DNA from: JAXJSP01 sp036310005
Lineage (GTDB): Bacteria > Bacillota > Clostridia > Oscillospirales > Acutalibacteraceae
Assembly (NCBI GenBank): GCA_036310005.1
Contig: JAXJSP010000052.1
Span: 1-64,000 of the forward strand
Length of the DNA: 64,000 bases
Reading direction: 5' to 3'
The position numbers and the translations under genes are program-made. A model generated the notes under the pieces. It was not told the DNA's origin and made no database searches. It saw only the letters and a list, made by a program, of their open reading frames with translations. This document shows, in pieces, positions 35,228 to 43,836 of this stretch; within the stretch, counting starts at the first letter, position 1, and each line of letters opens with the position of its first letter.

Positions 35228-36382
35228 TTATTTAAATTTCTCATAATACAAACTTATCACTTGATTATACATAGTTTCAGCAAAAATTGCGTAACCTAAA
35301 TGAGGATCATCAACTAAAGCATAATTCAGCACGCCGACTATTTTTCCATTTTGAATTATGGGTGACCCGCTCATACCCTGTACTATTCCTCCGGTTTTAT
35401 TAATTAATCTTTCATCATTAATTTTAATTTTTATATTTCTGTCTTTGCTGTTATTATTAACAGATACTATTTCAATATCAAATTTCTCAAGTTTGTTTTC
35501 TGTTAATGTTGTTAAAAGTTGAGCGCTTCCCTTTTGAACTTCGTTTTTATCTGCTATTAAAAATTCATCACCGCTTGGTATCTCGCTCATTTGACAATAT
35601 AGGCCGCAATCACTATTCATAATTATATCGCCGATTTTTTCATTAATATTAATTTTTCCGAATAACTGACCTACAACACCGTTTTGCGCTTTATTGATTG
35701 AATAAATTTCAGAAGTATAAATACTTCCGTTTGTAAAATCAAGAACATCATTAGTATCAACATCAACTACTGCGTGGCCTAAACATGCAGATAAATTTAT
35801 ATCTTTACAATAAAACGAAACCATCCCCATGCCGATACTGCTGTCTCGAACCCATAAACCTATTTCATATCTGTTACTGATGCTTGAATATTCAGGTTTT
35901 AATAATGTATCAAAGGTTTTATTATCTCTTTCAATTCTTATAATCATTTCATCTTCTGAAATAATATTTCTTAATTGATTAATTGTTTCAATTTTTTCAT
36001 TGTTTACAGATATAATACGGTCGCCTGTTTTAATGCCTGCTTTTTTAGCAGGACTTTTAATTGTCTCATTTATATCATTTGTACCTGCTACCGTTAAACC
36101 TTTTGTGTAAATATCAATTCCCATTGGAGTACCGCAAGTAATAACTGATTTTGAGCAATTTACTAATGAAATATCTTTTACTTCAAATACATTTAAAAAT
36201 TTTAATTTAGTCGTATAAATATTATTTTCAGTTGTTCTTATAACATTTTCTGTACTGAATAAATTATTTGATACTTTATTTACAAAAAAATCAGGCATAA
36301 AATAATAACTTAATGTAATACAGCTAATGCATATTAAAACAATTATTTGAAAAAATATAATTATACTTTTTAATACTTTCAT
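35228..36382 (-). CDS. spoIVB: SpoIVB signalling protease (S55 family)
   Basis: A 384-residue protein: one N-terminal membrane segment (about 7-27), a PDZ domain (about 85-165, KSPAKKAGIKTGDRIISVN) and the S55 serine protease domain. By alignment with B. subtilis the triad residues are His203 (LGHAVVD), Asp323 and Ser338 (VQGMSGSP). SpoIVB is made in the forespore, crosses to the intermembrane space and cleaves SpoIVFA, releasing SpoIVFB to activate sigma-K. It is 135 bp upstream of spo0A. Confidence 0.96.
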   Translation of the reverse strand: MKVLKSIIIFFQIIVLICISCITLSYYFMPDFFVNKVSNNLFSTENVIRTTENNIYTTKLKFLNVFEVKDISLVNCSKSVITCGTPMGIDIYTKGLTVAGTNDINETIKSPAKKAGIKTGDRIISVNNEKIETINQLRNIISEDEMIIRIERDNKTFDTLLKPEYSSISNRYEIGLWVRDSSIGMGMVSFYCKDINLSACLGHAVVDVDTNDVLDFTNGSIYTSEIYSINKAQNGVVGQLFGKININEKIGDIIMNSDCGLYCQMSEIPSGDEFLIADKNEVQKGSAQLLTTLTENKLEKFDIEIVSVNNNSKDRNIKIKINDERLINKTGGIVQGMSGSPIIQNGKIVGVLNYALVDDPHLGYAIFAETMYNQVISLYYEKFK

Positions 36383-36461
36383 TTTTTCATCACCAATTTT
36401 ATTGTCCGCTGATTTTATTTTTTAAAACAATGAAAGTTTATCTTTAACTTGAACAATAAAG

Positions 36462-36491
36462 AAAAACAGGCGAATAATACCACCTGTTTTT
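36462..36491 (-). terminator. Terminator of the EPS kinase operon
   Basis: A 9-bp stem AAAAACAGG (36462-36470 with 36483-36491) has a 12-base loop and T-runs on both sides; it can serve the minus-strand kinase gene ending at 36523. Confidence 0.72.
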
Positions 36492-36522
36492 CAAATTAAT
36501 ACTTTATTAAAATTTTAAGCGA

Positions 36523-37971
36523 TTACTTGTAATTATAATGATAACCGTAGCCATAACGATTATATCTGCCGTAATAACTATACCTGCCTTGAGAACCGGT
36601 AAGATTTGCGCAATCATTAACAACAAATCCGATTAATCTGGCTTTACTGTATAGAATATACTGCAAAGAACTTTTAATGGAATCAACGGATGCAAAATCA
36701 CTTTTCACGGTAAATAAGATTACATCACTCAGATTAGCTATCAAAGTAGATTCTGAAATGAGGCTGCATGGCGGCAAGTCAATGACAATATAATCATATT
36801 TTTCTCTTAATGACTCCAAAATATCTTTGATTCTAAAGTCGCTGTATTTACATTGTTCAACACCGCTGTATAAAACATCAAAATATTCAGACTTGCTGAT
36901 AATTGCATCACTTAGTTTTATCTTTTGTTTAACAACGTCACCGATACCGTAAATATTCTTTGTTGTTTCGCCTAACAAATTCTGTAAATTTTTCCTCTTT
37001 AAATCAAAATCAATAAGTAAGACTTTTTCTTCGCCCATTGAAAATGCCTGGGACAAGTTATACGCTAATGTAGTTTTACCCTCACCAAAAGCAGAACTTG
37101 TTAAAGCGATAATTTTTTCATTATCTTTTAATTGAGATTTAACCCTTTTTTTCATAATTCTGATAGATTCCGAAAAAGCAGGGTTTTTATCCGTTGTTTT
37201 TAAAATCAAGTTTTCATTTTTTGAAATTCTTTTCTTGATAACGTGCGGAATTTCGCAGATACATTTACTATTAAGTTTAATTTCAACATCATTTTTATTC
37301 TTTATTGTTTGTCTGTTATATGCAATGATAAAGAATATAACAATATCAATAATTAAACCTGCTAAAAAACCAAACAATACATATTTTAATGTTTCAGAAG
37401 AATTTACAGGCTCTTTGGGAAAATCAGAAACATGAATTATATTAGTTTTTGTATCGCCAAAGACATACTCAGACACCTGTGGATAGCATTTAATAAATGA
37501 ATTTAGAATTTCGTCAGAGTCCTCAGCTGAGTTACTTTTAACCGAAACTTTAATAATATTTGATCCGCTAACGGGACCGACAGAAATATTTGCGGTCATT
37601 TTCCTTCCGATATCATATTCAATTAGTTTTTCGAGATTCCTTGAATTTACTATGTAAGGAAAAGTTTTTGCCATTTGATTAGCAAAAGTTGAAGTATAAT
37701 TAAATTTATACACAGAAAGACCGTTGTTTGAATCACTTGCGACAAGGGGTATAATTGAAAATGTTGCTGTAGATTCATAAACAGGTTCATAAGTGAATAC
37801 CGAATAGCCAAATGCAGTAACGACAAAAACAACCAATATTGCGACTGCAATTACAATATGCTTTTTCATCAACTTCAACATATCAATAACTGTAGCGAAC
37901 AAATTTTTCAGTTCTATTGTCTGCGTTTGTTCCTCATTATTAATGTTTTTATTATTCTCTATATTGTCCAC
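36523..37971 (-). CDS. BY-kinase fused to Wzz/chain-length domain, Tyr-rich tail
   Basis: A 482-residue bacterial tyrosine kinase fused to its membrane activator. Helix 1 (about 38-58) and helix 2 (about 203-223) enclose the extracellular Wzz-type domain; the cytoplasmic kinase has Walker A SSAFGEGKTT, Walker A' LLIDFDLKRK and Walker B YIVIDLPP. The last 24 residues contain nine tyrosines (RYSYYGRYNRYGYGYHYNYK), the autophosphorylation cluster. Such proteins control capsule or EPS length. A GTG start follows AAGGAGAATATTAA. It is a paralogue of the gene 33 bp upstream, which lacks the Tyr tail. Confidence 0.93.
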   Translation of the reverse strand: MDNIENNKNINNEEQTQTIELKNLFATVIDMLKLMKKHIVIAVAILVVFVVTAFGYSVFTYEPVYESTATFSIIPLVASDSNNGLSVYKFNYTSTFANQMAKTFPYIVNSRNLEKLIEYDIGRKMTANISVGPVSGSNIIKVSVKSNSAEDSDEILNSFIKCYPQVSEYVFGDTKTNIIHVSDFPKEPVNSSETLKYVLFGFLAGLIIDIVIFFIIAYNRQTIKNKNDVEIKLNSKCICEIPHVIKKRISKNENLILKTTDKNPAFSESIRIMKKRVKSQLKDNEKIIALTSSAFGEGKTTLAYNLSQAFSMGEEKVLLIDFDLKRKNLQNLLGETTKNIYGIGDVVKQKIKLSDAIISKSEYFDVLYSGVEQCKYSDFRIKDILESLREKYDYIVIDLPPCSLISESTLIANLSDVILFTVKSDFASVDSIKSSLQYILYSKARLIGFVVNDCANLTGSQGRYSYYGRYNRYGYGYHYNYK

Positions 37972-38004
37972 TTAATATTCTCCTTAAATAGAATACTTTT
38001 TATC

Positions 38005-39351
38005 TTATGCAAAATAATTATTTTGACTGAAAGAATGTACATCGTTAAAAATGCAGCCTAATAACTTTTGACTGTTCAAGCCGGAAATATAATCATTAAT
38101 ATTTTCTACAGGCACACAATCTTGTTTTACAACGAGGAATGTAGCAGATGTTATTTCCGAAATGATTTCAGCATCTACCGCTACTCCTCCCGGGGGAGTA
38201 TCAATAACGACTACATCATATTCGTCTTCAAGTTTTTTGATTAAATCTTTAAAATTGTCTTTAGAAACAATTTCTGATGAATTTGTTGTTTTTTTATTTC
38301 CGCCAATTAAATATAAACCTGTTCTTTTGTCGTATCTTGTAACAGAATCTAAAGAAGCGTTTCCGGATAAATAATCGGTTAGACTGTAATCAATGTCTTC
38401 ATTTTTATCATTAAAGAACTTATATACTGCCGGTAATTTCAAGTCACAATCTACTAAAGCAACTTTTTTTCCGTTGTCTGCAAGTGCTATAGCGACGTTT
38501 ACACTAATAGTTGTCTTTCCTTCATTTTCTCCGAGACTTGTAATCATAACCGATTTTATATTACGGGTTCTTTGCAAACTTTCAATCTTAATTGCAATTT
38601 CTCTTATGCTGTTGCTGAATTTATAATTTACAAGCGGATTATTAATCATCAACGCATCAATATAGTTTTTGCTTTTTTTATTATGTTTATTGATATGCTC
38701 TACTGTTCCGAACAGTTTGCAATCTAATAAATTCTCAACATCATCCACATTTTTAACTGTATCTCTGAAATAAGAAATTAATAAAATTATGGCAGTGCAA
38801 AGAGCCATGCAAAATACAGCAACAAACAGCGAATTGAATATCCCCCTTGTTTTGTTGGCTATAGAAGTAGGCATATTAGGATAAGATAAAACACTGATAA
38901 TAACATTGTTAAAAGCGTTGTCTGTTAACAAAGAATAATTATTATAAATAGATTTTAAAGTTTTATATGCTTTTGTAGGATTAGCGTCAGTTACAGACAA
39001 ATCAATTAAATTTGTTTCTGATATTTGTTTTGCGGTAAATTCACCGGTAATTTTTTCACCTATTTGTTCTTCAACAACTTCAACCAAAGCGGAACTTTGC
39101 AAGACATTTTGAAATGCTGTTGCAATTTCAATAGCCCTTGATAAAGAAGTTGTTGAGGGTGCATTTGTATAACCGCTTAAATTTACGGCTATTGTCATGG
39201 AACTTGTATATGTGTTTACGGAAAAACCGGTGTAATATACCTGACATGAACTAAAACCGATTACACCTGCTAAAATAATAACCCACCAATTAAAAAGCAC
39301 ATCTCTTAATAGTATGAATAAATTCATTTGTTTTGATTTAAACTCTTTCAT
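38005..39351 (-). CDS. Wzz/BY-kinase-like protein without Tyr cluster
   Basis: A 448-residue protein of the same layout: helix 1 (about 17-35), extracellular Wzz-type domain, helix 2 (about 175-195), then a kinase/ParA-like domain with ITSLGENEGKTTIS (Walker A), VALVDCDLKLPA (A') and VVVIDTPPGG (B). The C-terminus (SFSQNNYFA) has only one tyrosine. It may therefore act as a chain-length regulator or a partner substrate for the Tyr-rich paralogue downstream rather than being regulated by its own phosphorylation. Encoded 6 bases after the Ig-like protein. Confidence 0.9.
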   Translation of the reverse strand: MKEFKSKQMNLFILLRDVLFNWWVIILAGVIGFSSCQVYYTGFSVNTYTSSMTIAVNLSGYTNAPSTTSLSRAIEIATAFQNVLQSSALVEVVEEQIGEKITGEFTAKQISETNLIDLSVTDANPTKAYKTLKSIYNNYSLLTDNAFNNVIISVLSYPNMPTSIANKTRGIFNSLFVAVFCMALCTAIILLISYFRDTVKNVDDVENLLDCKLFGTVEHINKHNKKSKNYIDALMINNPLVNYKFSNSIREIAIKIESLQRTRNIKSVMITSLGENEGKTTISVNVAIALADNGKKVALVDCDLKLPAVYKFFNDKNEDIDYSLTDYLSGNASLDSVTRYDKRTGLYLIGGNKKTTNSSEIVSKDNFKDLIKKLEDEYDVVVIDTPPGGVAVDAEIISEITSATFLVVKQDCVPVENINDYISGLNSQKLLGCIFNDVHSFSQNNYFA

Positions 39352-39357
39352 TTATTC

Positions 39358-40176
39358 TCACTCCACAACTACTACAAGTCTTGTTTTTGTAACAATACGA
39401 TCCCACGAATTTATAGAATAATATATATTATATGCACCTTCATTTTCGGCATCAAATTCGGAAGAATCAATTTCAACATTACTTACATTATAGCTTGTGC
39501 CATTATCACTGACAACTTCTGTTATGTAATCTTCAAAATTCAATTTACTGTTTTTTGGCACATAAATAATATAATCACTTAATTTAATTTTAACAGCGCT
39601 GTAATCATCTTCGGTAATAATAATTGGTACATCAATGCTTCTTGTGTCAGCAAAAGCGTTGGTAATTTTAAAGTTTACATTGTAAATTCCGGCAACCAGA
39701 TTATTAAAATCAGACCTGATCATTTTTACTCTATGAGTAATGTCGCCTTCATAGGCATCTTCAACTTTTACACAACTCAATAAATCAACAGAACTGTTAA
39801 TCGGAATTATCAGGTCATCTAACAAAATGATTTTTGGAGAATAATAGTCTGTAAACTTAACATTTCTTTCAAGTTTAGTAACATTATTATCGCTGTCACT
39901 TACTGCAAAAGTTATAGAAGTAATACCTTTTTCATAAAAATACATTTTTCTTTCTACAACAATATTATCAGTTAAGTCACCGTCTTCGGCATCACTAGCA
40001 GTCACATATTTCAATAACTCTTCATCTGTAACTTTAGTCGGTGCTTCCAACACACCCTCTACACTACAAAGTATTTCGGGTTTGTTTTGATGACTAATAC
40101 TCAAAACATAAAAAAATGTCATCAAAAGCACAGATATAACTGCTAAAACCGAAATGGTTATTCTTACAAAACGCAT
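39358..40176 (-). CDS. Membrane-anchored DUF5011/Ig-like domain protein
   Basis: A 272-residue protein with one N-terminal membrane helix (about 5-28) and an extracellular region with two repeats of the pseudo-PKD/DUF5011 type. TASDAEDGDLTDNI and VEDAYEGDITHRV are the paired hallmarks (x-D-x-x-[ED]-G-D-[LI]-T), followed by a third beta-rich region. Such domains act as surface or matrix adhesion modules. It lies between the CpsB-type phosphatase and the kinases, so it is probably part of the EPS assembly or attachment unit. Exact role unknown. Confidence 0.82.
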   Translation of the reverse strand: MRFVRITISVLAVISVLLMTFFYVLSISHQNKPEILCSVEGVLEAPTKVTDEELLKYVTASDAEDGDLTDNIVVERKMYFYEKGITSITFAVSDSDNNVTKLERNVKFTDYYSPKIILLDDLIIPINSSVDLLSCVKVEDAYEGDITHRVKMIRSDFNNLVAGIYNVNFKITNAFADTRSIDVPIIITEDDYSAVKIKLSDYIIYVPKNSKLNFEDYITEVVSDNGTSYNVSNVEIDSSEFDAENEGAYNIYYSINSWDRIVTKTRLVVVVE

Positions 40177-40190
40177 AATAATTAACCTCT

Positions 40191-40916
40191 CTACCAGTTT
40201 TTATTTTCAACTATCAATTGAGGATTTCTAAAGAGCAAATCTTCTGCATAATCTACAGAATACTTCAAACAAACCTCAGCGTGTGCCTCGCTTAAATCAG
40301 GTGAGCGTTCATACAAATCATGTACATCACTCGCGATAATATCAACTAATTTGTTTTCCATTAAAAATTCAGTAAGTTTTAATGAAGAATAATTATTTTG
40401 TCCTAAAACACTTTCAGAATTAATCTGTATTTTACATCCTGTTTTTTTTAGCGAATTAATTCTCGAATATTGATTTTGTAAACATACATATCTTTCTGCA
40501 TGGGCCAACACCGGAATATAACCGTGTGTATTTAGCAAAGAAACAACGTCAAATACATACTCAAAAGACTGATCAGTTGAAAACTCAATCAAAACATATT
40601 TTGAATTGTTAATTGAGATTATTTCATCTTTCTCAATCAGATTGAATATATCGGAATTACCGCAATAATTTTCTGCGCCAATATAAAAATTCATATCAGT
40701 ATTCTTAATTTTTCCGTTGTTGACAAACTCACTAACTTTTTGTAGTAACAACTGTTTATTGCAAATGCTTTTTAACTGTCTGTGATTATAATGAGGAGTC
40801 AACACCATTGATTTTGTCCCGCATAATCTAGCAGCATTAACTATTCTTACCGATTCTTCAATTGTTTCTGCACCATCATCAATACAAGCAACAATATGTG
40901 TATGTAAATCAATCAT
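40191..40916 (-). CDS. CpsB/CapC-type PHP-fold tyrosine phosphatase
   Basis: A 241-residue manganese-dependent PHP-domain phosphatase. MIDLHTHIVACIDDGAET supplies the first metal ligands, LTPHYNH the next, and VLAHAERY and IASDVHD complete the site. It dephosphorylates BY-kinases and balances capsule/EPS export. It is the first gene of the phosphatase/Ig-like/kinase/kinase operon, with GGTG upstream of the ATG. Confidence 0.94.
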   Translation of the reverse strand: MIDLHTHIVACIDDGAETIEESVRIVNAARLCGTKSMVLTPHYNHRQLKSICNKQLLLQKVSEFVNNGKIKNTDMNFYIGAENYCGNSDIFNLIEKDEIISINNSKYVLIEFSTDQSFEYVFDVVSLLNTHGYIPVLAHAERYVCLQNQYSRINSLKKTGCKIQINSESVLGQNNYSSLKLTEFLMENKLVDIIASDVHDLYERSPDLSEAHAEVCLKYSVDYAEDLLFRNPQLIVENKNW

Positions 40917-40924
40917 AATTTCAC

Positions 40925-40953
40925 CATATAATATTACAATTAAGTTTTGTCAA
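40925..40953 (-). promoter_or_regulatory. Possible promoter of the EPS operon
   Basis: Minus strand TTGACA (40953-40948), 17-base spacer, TATATG (40930-40925). It lies very close to the ATG at 40916 and would give a near-leaderless transcript, so another start point may exist. Confidence 0.35.
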
Positions 40954-41012
40954 ATACGGACAAAAAAATATTAATTCATCCAAAATTTAACCGATAGTAC
41001 TACAATTATTTT

Positions 41013-41066
41013 AATTTAGTATATCATATTGATTATTTTTTAAGTACAAAGTAAGTACACTAAATT
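41013..41066. repeat. Direct and inverted repeats between spoIVA and the EPS operon
   Basis: TAAGTAC occurs at 41041-41047 and 41052-41058 (11-base period), flanked by an inverted pair AATTTAGT (41013-41020) and ACTAAATT (41059-41066). This is the only structured part of the 207-base intergenic region besides the promoter and terminator, and may be an operator. Confidence 0.4.
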
Positions 41067-41080
41067 TTATTCTTAAATAA

Positions 41081-41109
41081 AAAAGCAAGTGTTAGTCACA
41101 CTTGCTTTT
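41081..41109 (-). terminator. Terminator of spoIVA
   Basis: A 12-bp stem AAAAGCAAGTGT (41081-41092 with 41098-41109) has a 5-base loop; on the minus strand a TTTTTTATTT tract follows. Confidence 0.88.
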
Positions 41110-41123
41110 AAGTTATAAATTTA

Positions 41124-42596
41124 TTATAAAATTATGCAGATTAAACCGCTGCATCCTTCGTTTATAACCCTTTCAATTGTTTCTTGCAGTCTTGAACGGG
41201 CTTCAGGCGGCATTTTTGCTAATTTTGTATGTAAACCTTCGTTAACAAGTTCATGTAAAGATTTACCGAAAATATTTGAATCCCAAATTTTTAAAGGGTC
41301 TTCCTCAAATTCATTAAGTAAATATTTAATTAATTCTTCTGATTGTTTTTCAGAGCCTACAATCGGAGATACTTCTGTATTTATATCTGCTCTTAACATG
41401 TGAATTGACGGTGCAGATGCTCTTAATTTTACTCCGTATTTTCCACCCTGTTTTACTATCTCAGGTTCTTCGAGGGTTAACTCATCAATTTGCGGCATAA
41501 CTATACCGTAACCTGTTGCCTCTACTTCATTTAAAGCGTCTTTTACCCTTTTATACTCTTTTTCGGTTTTTGCCATTTCGATTATTCTGTGCATTAAATT
41601 CATATCGTCTTTGATTTCAACGCCTGTTAAATCTGTCAACGCTTTATAATATAACGGTTTTTCAATATCTAATTCTAGTTCTGAGTTTCCGGTAGAATAA
41701 TCAATTTTTGCTACTTTACAAGCACTAACGCTTTCATTATTGCATAAACTGTCTGCCAATGCAGATACTTCACAAACTTTAGAAATATTACTGACATTTT
41801 CTAAAAAGCATTTAATTATATCTTCCCTTAACCAATAATCGTTCGGTAACGATGATATCCAATCCGGAACAGTAAGTTTAATTTCATTCACAGGAAAAAC
41901 TTTTAACAATTCAAAAATTATATTTTTAATATCTTCGTTTGTCATTTCTAAACAATTTACGGGAATTACCGTACAGTTGTATTCTTTTTGCATATTTACT
42001 GATAAATTAACAGAAGATTCAGCATTTTTATCTGCACAATTTAAAAGAACAACAAAAGGCTTATTGATTTGTTGCAATTCTTTGATTACTCTTTGCTCTG
42101 CTTCTGCATATTCTTCTCTTGGTATATCTCCGATAGAACCGTCGGTCGTTATTACCAAGCCGATTGTTGAATGTTCGTTTATAACTTTTTGAGTGCCTAT
42201 TTCTGCAGCCATATTAAAAGGAATCGGCTCATCAAACCAAGGTGTTGATACCATTCTCGGCGCTTCATTTTCAATGTAACCTATTGCGCTCGGAACAATA
42301 TAACCGACGCAGTCAATCATTCTTAATTTCATTTCTGATTTACCATCGATTTTGATATTAACTCCGTTTTCGGGAACAAATTTCGGCTCAGTTGTCATAA
42401 TTGTTCTGCCCGCAGCCGATTGAGGCAATTCGTCTTTTGCTCTGATTTTTGCTGATTCGTCAATAATATTCGGTATTACAAGTTGGTCCATAAAGTTTTT
42501 AATAAAAGTAGATTTTCCTGTTCTTACAGGACCTGCAACTCCGATATAAATATCTCCGTTTGTTCTTATTGAAATGTCATTATATATATCAGTCAT
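41124..42596 (-). CDS. spoIVA: Stage IV sporulation protein A (coat basement ATPase)
   Basis: A 490-residue cytoskeletal ATPase that polymerises on the forespore and anchors the coat. Walker A is GPVRTGKSTF; TTEPKFVP and RMIDCVGY supply the switch-like residues of this TRAFAC-type ATPase; the C-terminal SGLICIIL end is diagnostic. ATG at 42596 follows GGGGGAAAGT; an upstream TTG extends four codons and overlaps that site. A sigma-E-like promoter is at 42631-42659. Single-gene unit with its own terminator. Confidence 0.97.
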   Translation of the reverse strand: MTDIYNDISIRTNGDIYIGVAGPVRTGKSTFIKNFMDQLVIPNIIDESAKIRAKDELPQSAAGRTIMTTEPKFVPENGVNIKIDGKSEMKLRMIDCVGYIVPSAIGYIENEAPRMVSTPWFDEPIPFNMAAEIGTQKVINEHSTIGLVITTDGSIGDIPREEYAEAEQRVIKELQQINKPFVVLLNCADKNAESSVNLSVNMQKEYNCTVIPVNCLEMTNEDIKNIIFELLKVFPVNEIKLTVPDWISSLPNDYWLREDIIKCFLENVSNISKVCEVSALADSLCNNESVSACKVAKIDYSTGNSELELDIEKPLYYKALTDLTGVEIKDDMNLMHRIIEMAKTEKEYKRVKDALNEVEATGYGIVMPQIDELTLEEPEIVKQGGKYGVKLRASAPSIHMLRADINTEVSPIVGSEKQSEELIKYLLNEFEEDPLKIWDSNIFGKSLHELVNEGLHTKLAKMPPEARSRLQETIERVINEGCSGLICIIL

Positions 42597-42630
42597 ACTT
42601 TCCCCCAAAAAACTTTTATCTGTTGGTAAA

Positions 42631-42659
42631 ATATTATGACGAAGATAAATTTAATATTA
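42631..42659 (-). promoter_or_regulatory. Sigma-E-like promoter of spoIVA
   Basis: Minus strand TAATATT (42659-42653), 14 bases, CATAATAT (42638-42631). This is a close match to the sigma-E layout, and spoIVA is sigma-E-dependent in B. subtilis. Confidence 0.65.
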
Positions 42660-42667
42660 CAATAAAA

Positions 42668-42693
42668 AAATCGGCAATTTAAATTGCCGATTT
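42668..42693 (-). terminator. Terminator of the pncB-lipoprotein-permease unit
   Basis: A perfect 26-base palindrome with 13-bp arms AAATCGGCAATTT; seven T residues follow on the minus strand. Confidence 0.88.
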
Positions 42694-42696
42694 AAT

Positions 42697-43836
42697 TTAT
42701 TTTTCTTCCGGGACAGAGATAGAGTTTTGTGCTTTTAATTTAACCTCTATTCTTCTGTTGACTTCTCTTCTTATTAACATAAAAATAACTGAAAGTATAG
42801 GTACACCAAATATCATTCCGACAAAACCGAATAATCCTCCGAATACCAAAATTGATATCATAACCCAAAGCGGAGATAAACCTGTCGTACTTCCCAAAAT
42901 TCTAGGCTGTAAAAAGTAACCGTCAATGAATTGTAATATAATTATCATAATTGTAAAGTAAATTCCCGCCCAGAAATCATTTAACATTATTAAAATTGCA
43001 CAGGGCACACCGCCGATGATTGGTCCAAAGAACGGAATAATATTAGTTAATGCGACTATTACACTCACTAAAACCGCATAAGGTAAACCTAATATCATCA
43101 TAATTATAAAACAAACAATACCGACAATCAAAGCATCTAATATTTTTCCGATAAAAAACGAACTGAATATTTTATCTGCATCTTTGATGTCATCAAAAAT
43201 TATATTAATTGTCGAATCATTTTTAATTGAAGCATAAATAAGTTTTTTACTATGTCTTAACAGAGTTTCTTTACTGAATAAAACATAAGCGGTTATAATA
43301 AAACCGATAAATACATCAACTACCGTACTTACAGTAGAAATAACCATATTAGCAGCACCGGTAGAAACAGAAGTTGCAATTTTAACAAGACTGTCGGATA
43401 AGTTTTTAATAACCGTATCATAAATAGCATTAATATCAAATTTTTCTGCTATTGCATTAATTTCGCTGCTAATCAAATCAGGGAGTGTTTTTGAAAGTTG
43501 AGTTACAGAATCAACTATCTCAGGCACAAGCATTACAAAAACGAACACTATTACTGATAATACAAAGGCTAATGCCACAAAAATAGATAATATTCTTGAA
43601 GTAACATGTTTAAACTTGTCACTTAATTTATTGCATTTATTTAATAAATAAATAATTCCTTTTTCGATTACTTTTACAAGCGGATTGATAATATATGCCA
43701 AAATCAATCCAATTAGTATCGGCTGAAAATTTTTAGCAATACCTTGTCTGTTATAAACAATAAAAGCGATTACACCTATTTCAAGAAATACAATAGATAC
43801 TATCTTTATAATAGACCTGATTTTTTTATTGCTCAT
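42697..43836 (-). CDS. AI-2E family transporter-like permease
   Basis: A 379-residue polytopic protein of the PerM/AI-2E exporter family: about eight helices, the long loop domain between helices 3 and 4 (about 95-160), and the family blocks PFFGPIIGGVPCAILIML and QPRILGSTTGLSPLWVMISI followed by GGLFGFVGMIFGVP. Despite the name, members export varied solutes or ions, including sodium. ATG at 43836 follows GGAGCGATT; it still overlaps the lipoprotein gene by 11 bp. Substrate unknown. Confidence 0.9.
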   Translation of the reverse strand: MSNKKIRSIIKIVSIVFLEIGVIAFIVYNRQGIAKNFQPILIGLILAYIINPLVKVIEKGIIYLLNKCNKLSDKFKHVTSRILSIFVALAFVLSVIVFVFVMLVPEIVDSVTQLSKTLPDLISSEINAIAEKFDINAIYDTVIKNLSDSLVKIATSVSTGAANMVISTVSTVVDVFIGFIITAYVLFSKETLLRHSKKLIYASIKNDSTINIIFDDIKDADKIFSSFFIGKILDALIVGIVCFIIMMILGLPYAVLVSVIVALTNIIPFFGPIIGGVPCAILIMLNDFWAGIYFTIMIIILQFIDGYFLQPRILGSTTGLSPLWVMISILVFGGLFGFVGMIFGVPILSVIFMLIRREVNRRIEVKLKAQNSISVPEEK

